Shown here: positions 1 to 6,106 of the stretch, piece by piece
Numbering within the stretch: the first letter of the stretch is position 1
Layout of the letters: each line of letters begins with the position of its first letter
Source: an uncultured Xanthobacteraceae bacterium
Lineage (GTDB): Bacteria > Pseudomonadota > Alphaproteobacteria > Rhizobiales > Xanthobacteraceae
Direction: 5' to 3'
DNA: 10,344 nt
Assembly (NCBI GenBank): GCA_955652195.1
Contig: CATPBC010000020.1
Span: forward strand, 1 to 10,344
Notes under the pieces: model-generated
Seen by the model: only the letters and a program-made list of their open reading frames with translations
Told to the model about the DNA's origin: nothing
Database searches by the model: none
Translations under genes and position numbers: made by a program

Positions 1-437
1 CAGCCCTGCACGACGCGGCCGCCGATCAGCGTCAGCATGTTCGGCGAGGCCGCGCAGAGGAGCGAGCCGACCATGTAGACCACGAGCCCGATCAGCATCG
101 CGGCGCGCCGCCCGTGGATATCGGCAAACTTGCCGTAGAGGGGCGTGAGCGCGGTCGACGCGATTAGAAAGGCCGTGATCAGCCACGGCAGATTGTGCAC
201 TTGGCCGAGATCGCGGCCAATCGTCGGCAGCGCGCTCGCCAGCACCGATTGATCGACCGAGCCGAGAAACACCGGCAGCATCATGCTGATTGCGATGAGC
301 CGCTTCTCGCGATGGCTCAAATCGGCAGGCGCGGCATGCGGCGTCGACACGGCAGGCGGCGCTGAATGCGCGAAGGCGGCATCGGCGGCAATCGCCGGTC
401 TCGGCCGCTCGGCGCTGCCGCTGCGCGAGTCATTCAT
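1..437 (-). CDS. MFS drug/multidrug efflux transporter, DHA2-like (N-terminal part, runs off left edge)
   Basis: The first 145 residues of a major facilitator transporter are present and the rest lies beyond position 1. A polar, Ala/Pro-rich cytoplasmic tail (residues 1-45) is followed by hydrophobic segments at about 47-67, 84-103 and 112-131 and the start of a fourth. The stretch VDQSVLASALPTIGRDL at the end of helix 1 matches the D1-type motif of the 14-helix EmrB/QacA exporters. GKFADIHGRR (102-111) is the loop 2-3 'motif A' of the superfamily. By family it should be a proton-driven exporter in the inner membrane; the substrate cannot be told. The ATG at 437 is preferred over an in-frame ATG at 497, because the extra residues would be encoded by a palindromic repeat. 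No good ribosome binding site is seen. Confidence 0.87.
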   Translation of the reverse strand, partial: MNDSRSGSAERPRPAIAADAAFAHSAPPAVSTPHAAPADLSHREKRLIAISMMLPVFLGSVDQSVLASALPTIGRDLGQVHNLPWLITAFLIASTALTPLYGKFADIHGRRAAMLIGLVVYMVGSLLCAASPNMLTLIGGRVVQG

Positions 438-469
438 GAAAAGATCATACGCCGCGCGGTTCTTCCTTG

Positions 470-519
470 AAGCATGATCTTGTCCGAAAACCGGCATTCC
501 ACTTTTCGGGATCATGCTT
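470..519. repeat. REP-like palindromic intergenic repeat
   Basis: The ends AAGCATGATC (470-479) and GATCATGCTT (510-519) are exact reverse complements. An inner pair, CCGAAAA (484-490) and TTTTCGG (503-509), extends the stem with a 4-base bulge and leaves a 12-base loop. It lies 32 bp upstream of the MFS start. From general knowledge, elements with this GATCATGC...CCGAAAA layout are frequent between genes in Bradyrhizobium relatives; a genome-wide search would confirm this. Confidence 0.8.
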
Positions 520-563
520 GACCCGCAGCGTTCCCGGCGGAACGAGGATGAAAGCAATAGCGG

Positions 564-658
564 CAAAGTGAGCCGCTGTCATTTGTGCGATAAGAATTGC
601 TGACCTGTGCGTATGCATGGCAGCTCACTTTGCGGCAGATACATGTGCTATACCGCAC
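564..658 (+). promoter_or_regulatory. Probable promoter/operator region of the mop unit
   Basis: The region between the divergent MFS and mop genes contains a spaced inverted repeat, CAAAGTGAGC (564-573) and GCTCACTTTG (623-632). It also has three similar words, TGTGCGATA (584-592), TGTGCGTAT (606-614) and TGTGCTATA (644-652). The last is part of a small palindrome, GTGC-N6-GCAC (645-658), that covers a possible -10 sequence (CTATAC, 648-653). No convincing -35 was found at the correct spacing. Dyads like this suit a DNA-binding regulator, but none can be named and no Mo-box was recognised. Inference only. Confidence 0.3.
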
Positions 659-717
659 GAACTTAACCGTCATGCGGTGTCGCCCCGCCGCGCTTTGTAT
701 TCGATGGAGACAACGCC

Positions 718-927
718 ATGAAAATCAGCGCGCGCAACAAGCTCCAAGGGAAGATCATCGAGGTGAAGAAAGGCGCGACGACCGCCCATGTGCGTCTCGA
801 AATAGCGCCAGGCCAGATCATCACCGCTTCGATCACCAACGAAGCCGTCGAGGAGTTAGGGCTCAAGCTCGGCGCTAAGGCCAGCGCCGTCATCAAGGCC
901 TCCGACGTCATGATAGCGATCGATTAG
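718..927 (+). CDS. mop: Molbindin, molybdenum-pterin binding protein (single Mop domain)
   Basis: This 69-residue protein is a single Mop/TOBE domain. It begins KISARNKLQGKI and has the family pattern: S-A-R-N-x-L-x-G near the N-terminus, a central ITASITNEAVEELGL segment, and an end reading AVIKASDVMIAI. Stand-alone Mop proteins assemble into ring-like oligomers that bind molybdate in the cytoplasm. They are thought to buffer or store it for molybdenum-cofactor enzymes. The ATG has a good site GGAGA (706-710) with a 7-base spacer. The next gene starts 9 bp after the stop, so the two are probably co-transcribed. No mod transporter or molybdoenzyme gene lies in the window, so its partner enzyme is unknown. 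Confidence 0.93.
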   Translation: MKISARNKLQGKIIEVKKGATTAHVRLEIAPGQIITASITNEAVEELGLKLGAKASAVIKASDVMIAID

Positions 928-936
928 GAGCGCGCA

Positions 937-1440
937 GTGAAATCTGCCGCTATCGTCCTTGCCGTCTGCGTAGCCGCCGGGCCGGCGCTGGCGCAGGAAC
1001 CGGTCGGTTGTGACAAGTTCAAATGGCCGCTCGACAAGGAACGCGCGACGCTTGCCGGCAGCGATCTGCCGAAAGTCGCCTCGAGTAGCCGCGTGAACTG
1101 GCCGATCCCGTTCGCCACGGCCGTCACGCTTGTGCCGCTTGCCGAGGCCAAGCTTCCGATGGCGCCGGAGCGCGCGCCGAAATCGAACGAGAGTTTTGCC
1201 GGCTTCATTCAATCGCCGGCGCCGGCCAAAGCCGCCACCTACAAGATCACGTTATCGTCCGCAGGCTGGATCGACGTCGTGCAGGACGGCCGAAGGGTGC
1301 AATCGATCACCTCGACCGGCGTCAGGGGCTGCGACGGCGTGCGCAAAAGCGTGAAGTTCGACTTGGCGGCGACGCCCTTTACCATCGAACTCAGCGGCAT
1401 CGAAGCGAACACGATCGCGATCGCGATCACCAGCGAGTGA
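937..1440 (+). CDS. Small secreted protein of unknown function
   Basis: This 167-residue protein has a clear Sec signal peptide: MKSAAIVLAVCVAAGPALA with cleavage expected before Q20. The mature part has two cysteines (25 and 132) that could form a disulfide. Its C-terminal half (about 87-167) alternates hydrophobic and polar residues (TYKITLSSAGWIDVVQDG, FDLAATPFTIELSG), which suggests a beta-sandwich exported to the periplasm. No catalytic motif is seen and I do not recognise a named family. The start is GTG at 937, supported by AGGAG (926-930) with a 6-base spacer and by the signal peptide beginning exactly there. It directly follows mop. Its 3' end faces scoB across 22 bp. Confidence 0.85.
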   Translation: MKSAAIVLAVCVAAGPALAQEPVGCDKFKWPLDKERATLAGSDLPKVASSSRVNWPIPFATAVTLVPLAEAKLPMAPERAPKSNESFAGFIQSPAPAKAATYKITLSSAGWIDVVQDGRRVQSITSTGVRGCDGVRKSVKFDLAATPFTIELSGIEANTIAIAITSE

Positions 1441-1462
1441 GGCAAAACGTCTACCGCCAACG

Positions 1463-2113
1463 TCACTGCTTGAGCGTGTTGGCGACCTTGAAACTCGCCT
1501 CGGTCTTGCCCCTGATCTCGTCGAGCGTCACATCGGGCGCAAGTTCGACCAAGGTCAGCCCGCCGCCGTTCCTGTCGAGCATGAATACGCCGAGGTCGGT
1601 GATCACCATGTCGACCACGCCGGCGCCGGTGAGCGGCAGGGTGCAGCGCTGCTTGAGCTTGGACTCGTCCTTCGCCGAGTGCTCCATCACCACGACAACC
1701 TTCTTGACGCCGCCGACAAGATCCATGGCGCCGCCCATGCCTTTGACCATCTTGCCCGGGATCATCCAATTGGCGAGGTCGCCATTTTCGGCAACCTGCA
1801 TGGCGCCGAGGATGGCGATATCGATATGGCCGCCGCGGATCATGGCGAAAGAATCCGCCGAATTGAAATAGCTCGTCGTGGGCAGCTCGGTGACGGTCTG
1901 CTTGCCGGCATTGATGAGATCGGCGTCCTCGTCGCCCTCGAAAGGGAACGGCCCGGTGCCGAGCATGCCGTTTTCCGATTGCAGCTGGACACTTATTCCA
2001 GGCGGAATGTAATTCGACACTAGCGTCGGAATCCCGATGCCGAGATTGACGTAAAATCCGTCTTGAAGCTCTTTGGCGGCGCGCGACGCCATCTGCTCGC
2101 GGTTCCAAGGCAT
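1463..2113 (-). CDS. scoB: Succinyl-CoA:3-ketoacid CoA-transferase subunit B
   Basis: This 216-residue protein is the beta subunit of a class I CoA-transferase. The enzyme moves CoA from succinyl-CoA to acetoacetate, letting the cell use ketone bodies and polyhydroxybutyrate breakdown products. The signature LQSENGMLG contains Glu47, by homology the catalytic glutamate that forms the glutamyl-CoA thioester. The glycine-rich [10 protein letters not shown] (23-32) and [13 protein letters not shown] segments are also typical. Its length fits separately encoded beta subunits. It starts 17 bp after the scoA stop, with AGGGGA as ribosome binding site, so the two form one transcription unit. A pcaJ-type 3-oxoadipate transferase is the main alternative, but the partner subunit resembles ScoA more closely and no aromatic-degradation genes are nearby. 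Confidence 0.93.
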   Translation of the reverse strand: MPWNREQMASRAAKELQDGFYVNLGIGIPTLVSNYIPPGISVQLQSENGMLGTGPFPFEGDEDADLINAGKQTVTELPTTSYFNSADSFAMIRGGHIDIAILGAMQVAENGDLANWMIPGKMVKGMGGAMDLVGGVKKVVVVMEHSAKDESKLKQRCTLPLTGAGVVDMVITDLGVFMLDRNGGGLTLVELAPDVTLDEIRGKTEASFKVANTLKQ

Positions 2114-2130
2114 GCGATTTTGATTCCCCT

Positions 2131-2868
2131 TTAGACTTCGACGCCGGTTCCGGCCGGCGCGTCGGCGCTCTGCCGCTTGCGCACGGTGCGCTGCTCGATG
2201 TGTTTGATCGCATTCGGCACGTGCACGATGCGTTGGACATAGATCCCCGGCGTAACGATGTGATCGGGATTGATATCGCCAGGCTTCACCAGTTGCTCGA
2301 CTTCGGCCACCGTCACCTTAGCTGCGGTCGCCATCGGTGGATTAAAATTCCGCGCGCTCTTGCGGTAAACGAGATTGCCCTCGCTGTCGCCGCGGTACGC
2401 GTGAACGATCGCAAGGTCGGCGACCAGGCCGCGCTCCATGACATAACGATGGCCGTCGAAGTCGTGGGTCTCCTTGCCTTCGGCGATCTGCGTGCCGACG
2501 CCCGTCCTGGTGAAGAATGCGGCAATGCCGGCGCCGCCGGCGCGAATGCGCTCCGCCAGCGTGCCTTGCGGATTGAATTCGATCTCGAGCTCGCCGGCGA
2601 GATATTGCTGCATGAAGGTTTTGTTCTCCCCGACATAAGAGGAGATCATCTTCTTGATCTGGCGGGTATCGAGCAGAATGCCGAGCCCTTTGCCGTCGGT
2701 CCCACAATTGTTTGAGACCACGGTGAGGTTTTTCACCCCCGAATCGCGGATCGCCAGGATCAAAGTTTCCGGAATGCCGCACAGGCCGAAACCGCCGGCC
2801 ATGATCATCATGCCGTCCTTGAGCAATCCGGCCAACGCGGACCGCGCGTCCGCATAGACCTTGTTCAT
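2131..2868 (-). CDS. scoA: Succinyl-CoA:3-ketoacid CoA-transferase subunit A
   Basis: This 245-residue protein is the alpha subunit, which with ScoB forms the active transferase. Signature 1 is present as [17 protein letters not shown] (18-34). It is followed by family blocks such as [43 protein letters not shown] and KSARNFNP. The order and wording are those of bacterial ScoA rather than PcaI or AtoD. The ATG at 2868 (MNKVYADA) is chosen over an in-frame upstream start at 2946 for two reasons. It has GGAG 8 bases upstream, and the longer version would read through a palindromic repeat. That repeat (2881-2958) ends just before the ribosome binding site and could affect expression. Confidence 0.94.
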   Translation of the reverse strand: MNKVYADARSALAGLLKDGMMIMAGGFGLCGIPETLILAIRDSGVKNLTVVSNNCGTDGKGLGILLDTRQIKKMISSYVGENKTFMQQYLAGELEIEFNPQGTLAERIRAGGAGIAAFFTRTGVGTQIAEGKETHDFDGHRYVMERGLVADLAIVHAYRGDSEGNLVYRKSARNFNPPMATAAKVTVAEVEQLVKPGDINPDHIVTPGIYVQRIVHVPNAIKHIEQRTVRKRQSADAPAGTGVEV

Positions 2869-2880
2869 GTCCGCTCCATT

Positions 2881-2958
2881 TCTAGTGTCTCGATTCCGAA
2901 GTTCGCAAGTATGTGCGGGCGCCTCTGATGCGAACTTCGGAATCAAAGGGATACTAGA
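2881..2958. repeat. Palindromic repeat, copy 1 (scoA leader)
   Basis: A 16-bp perfect inverted repeat, GATTCCGAAGTTCGCA (2892-2907) against TGCGAACTTCGGAATC (2929-2944), encloses a 21-base loop. The flanks TCTAGT (2881-2886) and ACTAGA (2953-2958) also pair, giving an overall hairpin of about 78 bp. It ends a few bases before the scoA ribosome binding site on the transcribed strand. The layout (CTAGTGT end, then a GAAGTTC core) is shared with the neighbouring copy. Confidence 0.88.
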
Positions 2959-2968
2959 ATTTATAATT

Positions 2969-3045
2969 CTAGTGTGGTTTTTGGATTTGAAGTTCCTATC
3001 CGAGTTGGCCGCTTAATTGTAGGAACTTCAAATCCGCCACACTAG
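2969..3045. repeat. Palindromic repeat, copy 2
   Basis: A 16-bp perfect inverted repeat, GGATTTGAAGTTCCTA (2983-2998) against TAGGAACTTCAAATCC (3020-3035), encloses a 21-base loop. Outside it, CTAGTGTGG (2969-2977) pairs with CCACACTAG (3037-3045). A TTTTT bulge on one side faces a single G on the other. It has the same design and loop length as copy 1, with 10 of 16 inner-stem bases identical. It lies 10 bp from copy 1, between scoA and the small membrane-protein gene. Confidence 0.88.
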
Positions 3046-3100
3046 CGATGCCCCCGTTACAGCGATAGCAGGGCTACGCATAATGGTACGGACGAAAAGG

Positions 3101-3328
3101 TCAACCGCCGGACGGATAGGAATATGCGCTGACAATCGGCAGTTGGATCTGCGGATGCGGATAATAATTCCAGACCACGTACATCGCGGCGAATAGGATC
3201 GCCGCGAGCAGCGCTCCGCCGACCCGGTTACGAAAAGAAATCAGGCCGCCCAGCAAGGCCGCGACGAAAGCAAAGACTGCCATTATTGCCACGTAAAGCC
3301 AGTTCACGGTCGAAAAATCGATGGCCAT
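3101..3328 (-). CDS. Small two-helix inner-membrane protein, unknown function
   Basis: This 75-residue protein has two predicted membrane helices, about 10-32 (WLYVAIMAVFAFVAALLGG) and 38-58 (GGALLAAILFAAMYVVW). They are joined by a short basic loop (SFRNRV) and followed by a Pro/Tyr-rich tail ending SYPSGG. The ATG at 3328 is favoured by AGGAG (3335-3339 on the complement) 6 bases upstream; an upstream start at 3349 lacks such a site. I do not recognise a named family. It lies upstream of scoA on the same strand, but a 232-bp gap filled with two strong palindromes makes co-transcription uncertain. Confidence 0.72.
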   Translation of the reverse strand: MAIDFSTVNWLYVAIMAVFAFVAALLGGLISFRNRVGGALLAAILFAAMYVVWNYYPHPQIQLPIVSAYSYPSGG

Positions 3329-3476
3329 CGTTTGCTCCTGCCCCAACAATAACAGGATTTAGCTTAGCCGAGACCGGCGCGACGCGCGAGATGAAATTGC
3401 GTGCACATTCCGCCATTGGCGGCCGGTCGTGCAGGAAGATATAAGTCGCTCGCAAGTCGCAAGCCGCGGAACGCAG

Positions 3477-3693
3477 ATGTCATTCGCGCAGGTCGATTAT
3501 CTGCAGAAGAACCGTTTTTCCAGCACGCGCTTTGTCGAAGCGGCGGACCTGCTCGATAAGATCAAGGCGATTAAAAGCCCCCGAAGAACAGGACCTCATC
3601 CGCCGTGCCGCCGCCATGCAAGACGCCGCCATGCGCGCGGCGTTCGCCGCGGTCGAGCCTGGAATGGCACGGCCCAATCGACATTTACGTTAA
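3477..3693 (+). pseudogene. Remnant of an M24-family metallopeptidase (Xaa-Pro peptidase-like), frameshifted
   Basis: From the ATG at 3477 the frame reads MSFAQVDYLQKNRF, then FVEAADLLDKIKAIKSP. The expected next residues (EEQDLIRRAAAMQDAAMRAA, then FAAVEPGM) continue only in the next frame. One extra C in the C5 run at 3578-3582 explains the shift, since four Cs restore KSPEEQ. The joined text matches the hinge between the N-terminal domain and the pita-bread catalytic domain of M24 peptidases (LxxIRxIKSPEExxLIRRAA...PGM). Similarity stops at the PGM and the frame ends at 3693. The metal-binding catalytic part is absent, and no N-terminal domain is recognisable upstream. This is a decayed fragment, not a working enzyme. 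The flanks 3329-3476 and 3694-3868 show nothing recognisable. Confidence 0.66.
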
Positions 3694-3868
3694 CGCCGCC
3701 GATTTTTGTCCGCAGTTTGCGCCAAAAAATCCGCAATTCCGCCACCACGCGGTCACGCTGCCTGTGCCCTATGGGCCACGCCGCGCATGATTTTAATGTG
3801 ATTTTCGCGTTACATCATAGATACCGCGCGAAGCACGGCGGCCACCTCTGGAATCGGCGGAGGATATT

Positions 3869-4708
3869 GTGTCGAACTTTCGTATTATTTGTGTCGCGGC
3901 ATTGGCATCACCTCTTGTGCTGATTGCCGGTGCTGCGATCGCACAGAGCGTCACTGATCAATCTGGCAAACCTCTTGCCGGCTTACGGCCGCCGCATGAG
4001 CATCACAAGCTCGCGCACGCTAAAACCGGCCCCGCCAAATCTCAGCACAACGCGACACCGAAGGTTGCGCACAAGCCTGCGAAACGGAGATCGGTGGTCG
4101 CGGCAAGTTCAACGGCAGAAGTCCCGCGACGTGTCGCAAAAAATAATTCGCATATCGCAAATTCACGCATCACAAATTCACCCATCACTTGGCCGAGCGC
4201 CGAACCTGGTGCAGCTGAAGAGTCGAGCACGCCGCAAACTGCACTACAGTTCGCAACCGAGGACACCGCTTCAAACACCGCACCCGCGACGGCTACCGCG
4301 ACCGCAACCACGGCGAAAGCAAAAACTGTCGCGACCGATGAACGCAAGGATTCCGCTGCCGTCGATATGCGGCCGACGGCAAGCAAACTGGTGCAGACGG
4401 AGCGCTTCGAAGCGCCTGCTGCAAGCCAGATCTCAAGCCAGGCGCCAACCGAAATGCCAAACCAGGCAGCAAGTCCAGCGTCAAGTCCGGCGCCAACTCA
4501 GACGCTAATCGCCGCACCGGCGCGTCAGGAAATAACTCCCGCGAACCGTGCTTCTTCGACCGCCTCGATTCTGGTTACGCTCGCCGGCGCAATCACTGCT
4601 GGTTTGGTCGGATGGTTGACGTTCGGTTTTGGCTCGGCGCGCACGATCCGTGTCAGCCGCGAACCGGCAGCCCCTATCCGGTATTTGCCGTTCGTACCAC
4701 TTCGCTGA
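3869..4708 (+). CDS. Exported low-complexity protein with C-terminal membrane anchor, unknown function
   Basis: This 279-residue protein starts with a signal peptide (residues 1-25, ending GAAIA before Q26). A C-terminal hydrophobic segment, about 233-254 ([20 protein letters not shown]), precedes a short Arg-containing tail. Between them lie about 200 residues of disordered-looking sequence. There is a His/Lys-rich part (about 38-70), an Asn/Ile/Thr repeat ([13 protein letters not shown]), an Ala-Thr run (ATATATATT) and Ser/Ala/Pro/Gln-rich repeats ([15 protein letters not shown]). This suits an envelope protein tethered at one end, but no domain is recognised. The start is GTG at 3869, close behind GGCGGAGGA (3857-3864). 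The last 35 bp overlap the 3' end of lsrF on the other strand. Codon choice is looser and more A-rich than in neighbours, so a young or fast-evolving gene is possible. Confidence 0.66.
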   Translation: MSNFRIICVAALASPLVLIAGAAIAQSVTDQSGKPLAGLRPPHEHHKLAHAKTGPAKSQHNATPKVAHKPAKRRSVVAASSTAEVPRRVAKNNSHIANSRITNSPITWPSAEPGAAEESSTPQTALQFATEDTASNTAPATATATATTAKAKTVATDERKDSAAVDMRPTASKLVQTERFEAPAASQISSQAPTEMPNQAASPASSPAPTQTLIAAPARQEITPANRASSTASILVTLAGAITAGLVGWLTFGFGSARTIRVSREPAAPIRYLPFVPLR

Positions 4709-5591
4709 CCGCGGCCGCACGACGTTTGAGCGAATTGAACAGCTCGAAAGCCTCTTTCGGCGTCATGTTCTTGTGCACAACGGCGGCCACTGCTGCGATC
4801 ATCGCCTGCGGCGCCTCGGATTGGAAAATGTTGCGGCCCATATCGACGCCGGCGGCGCCCTGCTGCACCGCATTGTAGGCCATCGTCAGCGCCTCGAGCT
4901 CGGCAAGCTTTTTGCCGCCGGCCATCACGATCGGCACCGGACAGGAAGCGGTGACCGTCTCAAAGCCGTCTTCGACGAAATAGGTTTTGACATATTGCGC
5001 GCCGAGCTCCGCGATGATCCGGCAGGCGAGCCGGAAATATTTGGCGTCGCGCACCATGGTCTTGCCGACCGCGGTGATGCCCATGACGGGGACCCCGGCG
5101 CGCAGGCCGGCATCGACCAACCGCGTCATGTTGTGCACCGAGCGCGTCTCATGCTCGCCGCCGATGAACACCTGGATGCCGACGCCGGCCGCGTTCAAAC
5201 GCACCGCATCGTCCATATCCATCGCGATCTGCTCATCCGAAAGTTCATCGCGCAGAATGCTGGGCCCGCCGCTCGCACGCAGCACCATCGGCTTCTGGCA
5301 ATGCGCCGGGATCACCGAGCGCAATATGCCGCGCGTGCAGAACAAAGCGTCACAGGACGGCAACAGCGGCACGATCGAAAGATCGATGCGTTCGAGGCCG
5401 GTGGTCGGACCTTGGAAATAACCGTGGTCGACGGCGAGCATCACGGTGCGCCCGGAAGCGGGATCGAACACGCGCGCCAGCCGGTTCTTCATTCCCCAAT
5501 CGAGCTGATGCGAACCTTTCAGATAGAAGCCCGGCGTCGCTTGGGGCTGGTCGGGAGCGTAGCGTTGGCCTTCTTGATCGGCTTCAGGCAT
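4674..5591 (-). CDS. lsrF: LsrF-type 3-hydroxy-5-phosphonooxypentane-2,4-dione thiolase (class I aldolase fold)
   Basis: This 305-residue protein closely follows Escherichia coli LsrF. Shared blocks include LDWGM, the near-identical [55 protein letters not shown] and [11 protein letters not shown]. LsrF ends autoinducer-2 breakdown by transferring an acetyl group from the phosphorylated dione to CoA, giving acetyl-CoA and dihydroxyacetone phosphate. The lysine in YVKTYFVE (Lys202 from the chosen start) aligns with the E. coli Schiff-base lysine, so it should be active. The ATG at 5591 matches the E. coli N-terminus; a TTG at 5612 would add seven residues. Neither has a good ribosome binding site. 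No lsrK, lsrG or lsrACDB lies in the window, so the true substrate may differ. Confidence 0.88.
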   Translation of the reverse strand: MPEADQEGQRYAPDQPQATPGFYLKGSHQLDWGMKNRLARVFDPASGRTVMLAVDHGYFQGPTTGLERIDLSIVPLLPSCDALFCTRGILRSVIPAHCQKPMVLRASGGPSILRDELSDEQIAMDMDDAVRLNAAGVGIQVFIGGEHETRSVHNMTRLVDAGLRAGVPVMGITAVGKTMVRDAKYFRLACRIIAELGAQYVKTYFVEDGFETVTASCPVPIVMAGGKKLAELEALTMAYNAVQQGAAGVDMGRNIFQSEAPQAMIAAVAAVVHKNMTPKEAFELFNSLKRRAAAVSEVVRTANTG

Positions 5592-5623
5592 GGCACTGTC
5601 GTTGAGTTGCAAAGTTTACGCCG

Positions 5624-5878
5624 TCAATTCTGATCGGCTGCCGCGCGCCAAAAAGGATTTATGGCGCAGAAGCCGCGGTTGCCGGTGAGCACGGCCGGTG
5701 TGCAGTCCTCGGCGGTATCATATTCACAGTCCCAGTTGAGGGCGTCGGAGCCCTGATTGGTAACGGCGCACCATCGTGAATTGCCATAAAGGCCGGCATG
5801 GCTGGCCGCGACGTTTAAGAATATGGCAGCCGCGAGAGCCGCAATCGCGCCGACCAATTTGGCAAGGACGATTTTCAC
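5624..5878 (-). CDS. DUF3551 small secreted cysteine-rich protein
   Basis: This 84-residue exported protein starts with a signal peptide (MKIVLAKLVGAIAALAAAIF, then LNVAASHA). The mature part is short, with four cysteines in the DUF3551 arrangement: RWCAV, WDCEYDTAEDC and GFCAINPFW. The family is common in Bradyrhizobium and relatives, usually in many copies, and its function is unknown. Two disulfides are likely in the periplasm. GTG at 5878 is preferred because AGAG lies 8 bases upstream and the signal peptide then has a normal n-region. GTG at 5887 would add MPR. It lies 32 bp upstream of lsrF on the same strand, so the two may share a transcript. It is divergent from imuA. Confidence 0.82.
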   Translation of the reverse strand: MKIVLAKLVGAIAALAAAIFLNVAASHAGLYGNSRWCAVTNQGSDALNWDCEYDTAEDCTPAVLTGNRGFCAINPFWRAAADQN

Positions 5879-6018
5879 GCGCGGCACTCTAGGGCGTCAG
5901 TTGCGAAAAGCAAACGCGCCGCCGTCCCCAGCGAGTCTATGCAAAAAGCCGCAGAAAATGCTGCGCAGGCGGCTCGGAAAGACGCTCGCGGTGCAGTGGC
6001 CGCGGATCATGTTTGCCC

Positions 6019-6046
6019 TTGCTTTGTTCTCTATTTGTTCTAGTAT
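6019..6046 (+). promoter_or_regulatory. Candidate SOS promoter of imuA-imuB-dnaE2
   Basis: A possible -35 (TTGCTT, 6019-6024) and -10 (TAGTAT, 6041-6046) are separated by 16 bp, and the LexA box fills the spacer. Repressor binding there would block RNA polymerase. The hexamers are imperfect, so the exact start of transcription is an inference. Confidence 0.5.
6026..6040 (+). promoter_or_regulatory. LexA binding site (alphaproteobacterial SOS box)
   Basis: GTTCTCTATTTGTTC is an exact match to the direct-repeat GTTC-N7-GTTC recognised by LexA in Alphaproteobacteria. It lies 66 bp upstream of the imuA start, where SOS boxes of imuA-imuB-dnaE2 cassettes are expected. No second box was found before imuB or dnaE2, so one box probably controls all three genes. 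Confidence 0.92.
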
Positions 6047-6066
6047 TAGGTTTAAGAAACATACCC

Positions 6067-6087
6067 GGAATAAGGATGGGTTATTCC
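6067..6087 (+). other. Short hairpin in the imuA leader
   Basis: GGAATAA (6067-6073) and TTATTCC (6081-6087) form a 7-bp stem around a 7-base loop. It lies 5 bases before the imuA ribosome binding region (GGGAAGGA, 6093-6100). The stem is weak and no function is known. Confidence 0.35.
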
Positions 6088-6106
6088 AGACCGGGAAGGA
6101 TGTTAA

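Noticed and set aside
435..497. Upstream in-frame ATG at 497 as the MFS start
   Set aside because: The added residues are encoded by the REP-like palindrome, have no family match and no ribosome binding site.
520..717. Molybdenum-cofactor riboswitch upstream of mop
   Set aside because: No matching stem arrangement or conserved motif could be found, and mop leaders of this length more often hold protein operators.
1455..1484. Hairpin CGCCAAC...GTTGGCG between the convergent genes as a terminator
   Set aside because: The stem is only 7 bp with a 16-base loop and no T-run on either strand, and it lies partly inside scoB.
1239..2240. A 333-codon minus-strand frame
   Set aside because: It is an alternative frame of scoB extending under the converging gene, with no protein similarity.
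2881..3045. CRISPR array or insertion-sequence ends
   Set aside because: There are only two palindromic units, with no regular direct repeats or spacers and no transposase gene between or beside them.
3429..3923. A 164-codon plus-strand reading frame as a gene
   Set aside because: Only its first part (from 3477) resembles a protein, and that match moves to another frame after 3582. The rest is Arg/His-rich shadow sequence.
3924..4508. A 194-codon frame overlapping the low-complexity gene
   Set aside because: It is the +1 frame of the 3869-4708 gene, has no start signal or signal peptide, and has a random Arg/Pro/Ser-rich composition.
4629..5633. A 334-codon plus-strand frame
   Set aside because: It is antisense to lsrF, whose family match is unambiguous. 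It is a typical long shadow frame of GC-rich coding DNA.
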